Under the pieces are notes generated by a model. The model made no database searches, had not been told where the DNA came from, and worked only from the letters and a program-made list of their open reading frames with translations. The translations under genes were made by a program, and so were the position numbers. From contig DAHWHT010000125.1 of the NCBI GenBank assembly GCA_027335515.1, positions 1 through 6,772 of the forward strand: 6,772 nucleotides of DNA. Reading direction: 5' to 3'. Every line of letters begins with the position of its first letter. Positions within the stretch are counted from its first letter, which is position 1. Below, in pieces: positions 4,898-6,772 of this stretch. The DNA is from Clostridia bacterium (GTDB lineage: Bacteria; Bacillota_E; RBS10-35; JAJYVN01).

Positions 4898-6514
4898 ATG
4901 GCGATCTCCCGCAGGCATCTGCTGCACCTGGCCGGCGGCGGCGTGGGTGCGGTTCTGGGAGCGCCGCTGATGGCCGGCTGCGGCCTTCTCCAAGGGGCGA
5001 CCGGCAGCCGGTTCCTGCCGGCCACCCGGCGTCCATCCCGGCTCCTGGTGGTGGACACGGCCGGGATGTCCCCGGAGGACATCACGCTGCTGACCAGCCT
5101 GCAGGGTCTGGTGAACCGCAGCGGCCGGGGGCAGTCGCTGTATTTGGTGGGGCGCGCCCAGGACACGCGGTGGCTGCAGACCGCCCTGGCCCACATCCCC
5201 CAGCAGAAGCAACTTGGCGCCACCGCCCTGGGGAACCTGCTCCACCAGTTCTCCAACCATTTCCACGGGGCGGTGGTCTACGACCCCTCCCAGCTGAGCC
5301 GCGAAAACCAGCTGCCGTACACCAAGAACGTTGCGGCGACCTACGCCGGGCTGCACGATCTGCTGCCGGTCACCGCCGGGCAGGCCGCATCCCTGCACCT
5401 CAAGGTGCGCAAGGACCTGACCGGGCGCTTCCCGGACGAGGATGCGGCCTACTCCTGGGCCCTGCAGAACCTATGGCCGCATTGCGCCCACGGCTTCGTG
5501 GTCAGCAAGGCACCAAGGATCCCAGGGTTCATCTATGACTTCGCCGTGGCCACGCGCGCTTTCTGCTTCACCTTCAACCCCTTCCGCCCGGCGCAGCGGG
5601 CCATGTCCGTCGAGCTGTACCAGTCGATGCATCCCAACGGCCTGCTCCTGGGCTGGTGGTCCAACAGCGGCTCGGTGAAGTATGAATGGGCCTCGGTGGG
5701 GATCACCTCGCCGCACGGGGTGGCCGTGGTCGCCGCCACCCTGTTTTCCAACGCCACCGTATGGTGCGGCGTTCCCGCTCCGACGGCGCCCAAACCGCGC
5801 CTGAACACCAAGGCAGAGGCCCGGCGCCTGCTGGCGGCCGGCAAGCGTTCCTTCATGGCTCTGCAGGTCACCGACGGGGACAACGCGGCGGCCGATCAGG
5901 TGACGATCCTGGACCGCTGGCTGGAACCGTCCCGCGGCCGGGTACCGATCTCCTGGTCGCTGGATCCGGTGCTTGCGGATCTGGCGCCCGCCATGATCGC
6001 CCACTACCGCGCCACGGCCACGGCCAACGACGGCTTTTCCACCGGGCCCTCCGGGGTCGGCTACATGTATGCCGACCAGTATCCGGCAAGCGAACTGCCG
6101 GCCTACGTGGCGCGCACGGCACGGGCGATGCGGGCCACCGGGATCACCATACCCTGGGTCTGGCCCAACCCGTCCGGACCGAAGGTGCTTTCGGATGCGG
6201 TGCTGCAGGAGTATGTGCGGCAGATCCAGCCACCGGGCATGGTGTTGGGCAGCGGTGCCGGCAGGGGGCGCCGGCCCATGATCCAGTGGGTGGGAAACAC
6301 CCCCTGCATCTGGGCGAGCCACCCCGCCCAGATCACGGCTCCGCCACCGTCCGCGGGGTACGGGTTCGGGGTGCATCTGGCCACGCTGTGGACAACGTCG
6401 ACGGCGCAGATCGTGCAGATGGGCCGCCAGTTGCAGAGTAACGGCACCACCGTGGTCCTACCGGAGGTGCTCTTCGAACTGATGCGCCTGACCCGTCAGC
6501 AGACGTCCGGCTGA
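4898..6514 (+). CDS. GxGYxYP putative glycoside hydrolase, Tat-exported lipoprotein
   Basis: A 538-residue protein of the GxGYxYP family, whose members are putative glycoside hydrolases with an N-terminal and a C-terminal domain; no reaction or substrate is established as far as I know. The N-terminus is a twin-arginine signal: SRRHLLHLAG with Arg5-Arg6, a Gly/Ala/Leu-rich core, then the lipobox L-M-A-G-C with Cys28. It should therefore be folded in the cytoplasm, exported by Tat and anchored by lipid. The N-terminal domain runs from about 47 to 300, beginning LLVVDTAGMSPEDITLLTSLQGLVNR. The C-terminal domain (about 315-530) holds TDGDN (325-329), ISWSLDP (351-357), the name motif GVGYMY with P396 (386-396), and IPWVWPN (418-424). 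Acidic residues of TDGDN and the Asp393 near the name motif are plausible catalytic or metal ligands, but this is a guess. The start at 4898 is set by the Tat signal and the G7 ribosome binding site; ATG 4889 would add MGT. The 576-base gap from sulfatase 2 suggests its own promoter. Confidence 0.9.
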   Translation: MAISRRHLLHLAGGGVGAVLGAPLMAGCGLLQGATGSRFLPATRRPSRLLVVDTAGMSPEDITLLTSLQGLVNRSGRGQSLYLVGRAQDTRWLQTALAHIPQQKQLGATALGNLLHQFSNHFHGAVVYDPSQLSRENQLPYTKNVAATYAGLHDLLPVTAGQAASLHLKVRKDLTGRFPDEDAAYSWALQNLWPHCAHGFVVSKAPRIPGFIYDFAVATRAFCFTFNPFRPAQRAMSVELYQSMHPNGLLLGWWSNSGSVKYEWASVGITSPHGVAVVAATLFSNATVWCGVPAPTAPKPRLNTKAEARRLLAAGKRSFMALQVTDGDNAAADQVTILDRWLEPSRGRVPISWSLDPVLADLAPAMIAHYRATATANDGFSTGPSGVGYMYADQYPASELPAYVARTARAMRATGITIPWVWPNPSGPKVLSDAVLQEYVRQIQPPGMVLGSGAGRGRRPMIQWVGNTPCIWASHPAQITAPPPSAGYGFGVHLATLWTTSTAQIVQMGRQLQSNGTTVVLPEVLFELMRLTRQQTSG

Positions 6515-6772
6515 GTGCCCGCCCGTCCCGGAAGGGGGCCGACCGCTGCGGACCACGTGATGATGGACGGCGGTCTCTACCGTCGGTGCGGCGGACCCCG
6601 CCAAGTGGATGGGTGCTTCGGGATCTCCGTTACGCCGCCGGCAGGCTGCGTCGTGGGGGCCGAGTCTCGAGCGGGTCCGGCTCCCGCCGCAGAGCACCCA
6701 GGTGGCGGCGCGAAGCACGTCTTGGGCCATGTGGTCGGGTTCGACGTGGGACCACCGTGACCGGTAGGTCGT
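6515..6772. other. Right-hand end with no assignable gene
   Basis: The 258 bases after the GxGYxYP stop contain no feature I can name. A plus-strand frame opens with GTG directly after the stop (TGAGTG) and runs 81 codons, but its product is Gly/Pro-rich without motifs. On the minus strand a frame is open from the window edge (6772) to 6458 and reads TTYRSRWSHVEPDHMAQDVL at its start; its first 28 or so codons mostly end in G or C, as real genes here do. It could be the tail of a neighbouring minus-strand gene or a gene remnant, but it overlaps the end of the GxGYxYP gene and I do not recognise it. I see no clear terminator. Confidence 0.4.

Noticed and set aside
6515..6760. 81-codon plus-strand frame starting with GTG directly after the GxGYxYP stop
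   Set aside because: Although TGAGTG could suggest coupling, the product is Gly/Pro/Ala-rich without motif, and no ribosome binding site is seen before it.
1..6772. CRISPR array, insertion sequence ends or long direct repeats
   Set aside because: I found no regularly spaced repeats, no terminal inverted repeats flanking a transposase and no recognisable transposase.

Overview
The window is very GC-rich (by eye around 70%) and carries four clear bacterial genes in two divergent groups, plus a possible fifth cut by the left edge. It holds two formylglycine-type (S1 family) sulfatases, an arylsulfotransferase (ASST)-like beta-propeller protein and a Tat-exported GxGYxYP putative glycoside hydrolase. 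Together with the high GC this points to a polysaccharide- or sulfate-ester-scavenging bacterium, most likely of the Planctomycetota/Verrucomicrobiota/Lentisphaerota type. That assignment is inferred from gene content only; there is no rRNA or other marker gene here.

Minus-strand group (left, transcribed right to left): the ASST-like gene (2621 to 1398), then 36 bases, then sulfatase 1 (1361 to 153). A perfect 9-bp hairpin at 142-164 holds the sulfatase stop codon in its loop. Beyond it a short open frame with signal-peptide character (51 to 1) runs off the window.

Divergent control region 2622-2740: 119 bases separate the ASST-like start from the start of sulfatase 2. They contain a perfect 8-bp inverted repeat whose right arm touches the sulfatase 2 Shine-Dalgarno.

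Plus-strand side: sulfatase 2 (2741-4321), then a 576-base stretch with no convincing gene. This stretch includes a terminator-like hairpin with a T-tract at 4717-4743. After it comes the GxGYxYP Tat lipoprotein (4898-6514), and the last 258 bases hold nothing I can assign.

How they may work together (inference): the sulfatases would hydrolyse sulfate esters, the ASST-like protein would pass sulfuryl groups between aryl donors and acceptors without PAPS if it is a true ASST, and the GxGYxYP lipoprotein would act on a carbohydrate outside the cytoplasmic membrane. A puzzle is location: neither sulfatase nor the ASST-like protein shows a signal peptide, whereas the GxGYxYP protein clearly does. 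No sulfatase-maturing enzyme, SusCD pair, transporter, CRISPR array or tRNA is visible. The gene families are all known ones; what may be new is the combination and its control sequences.
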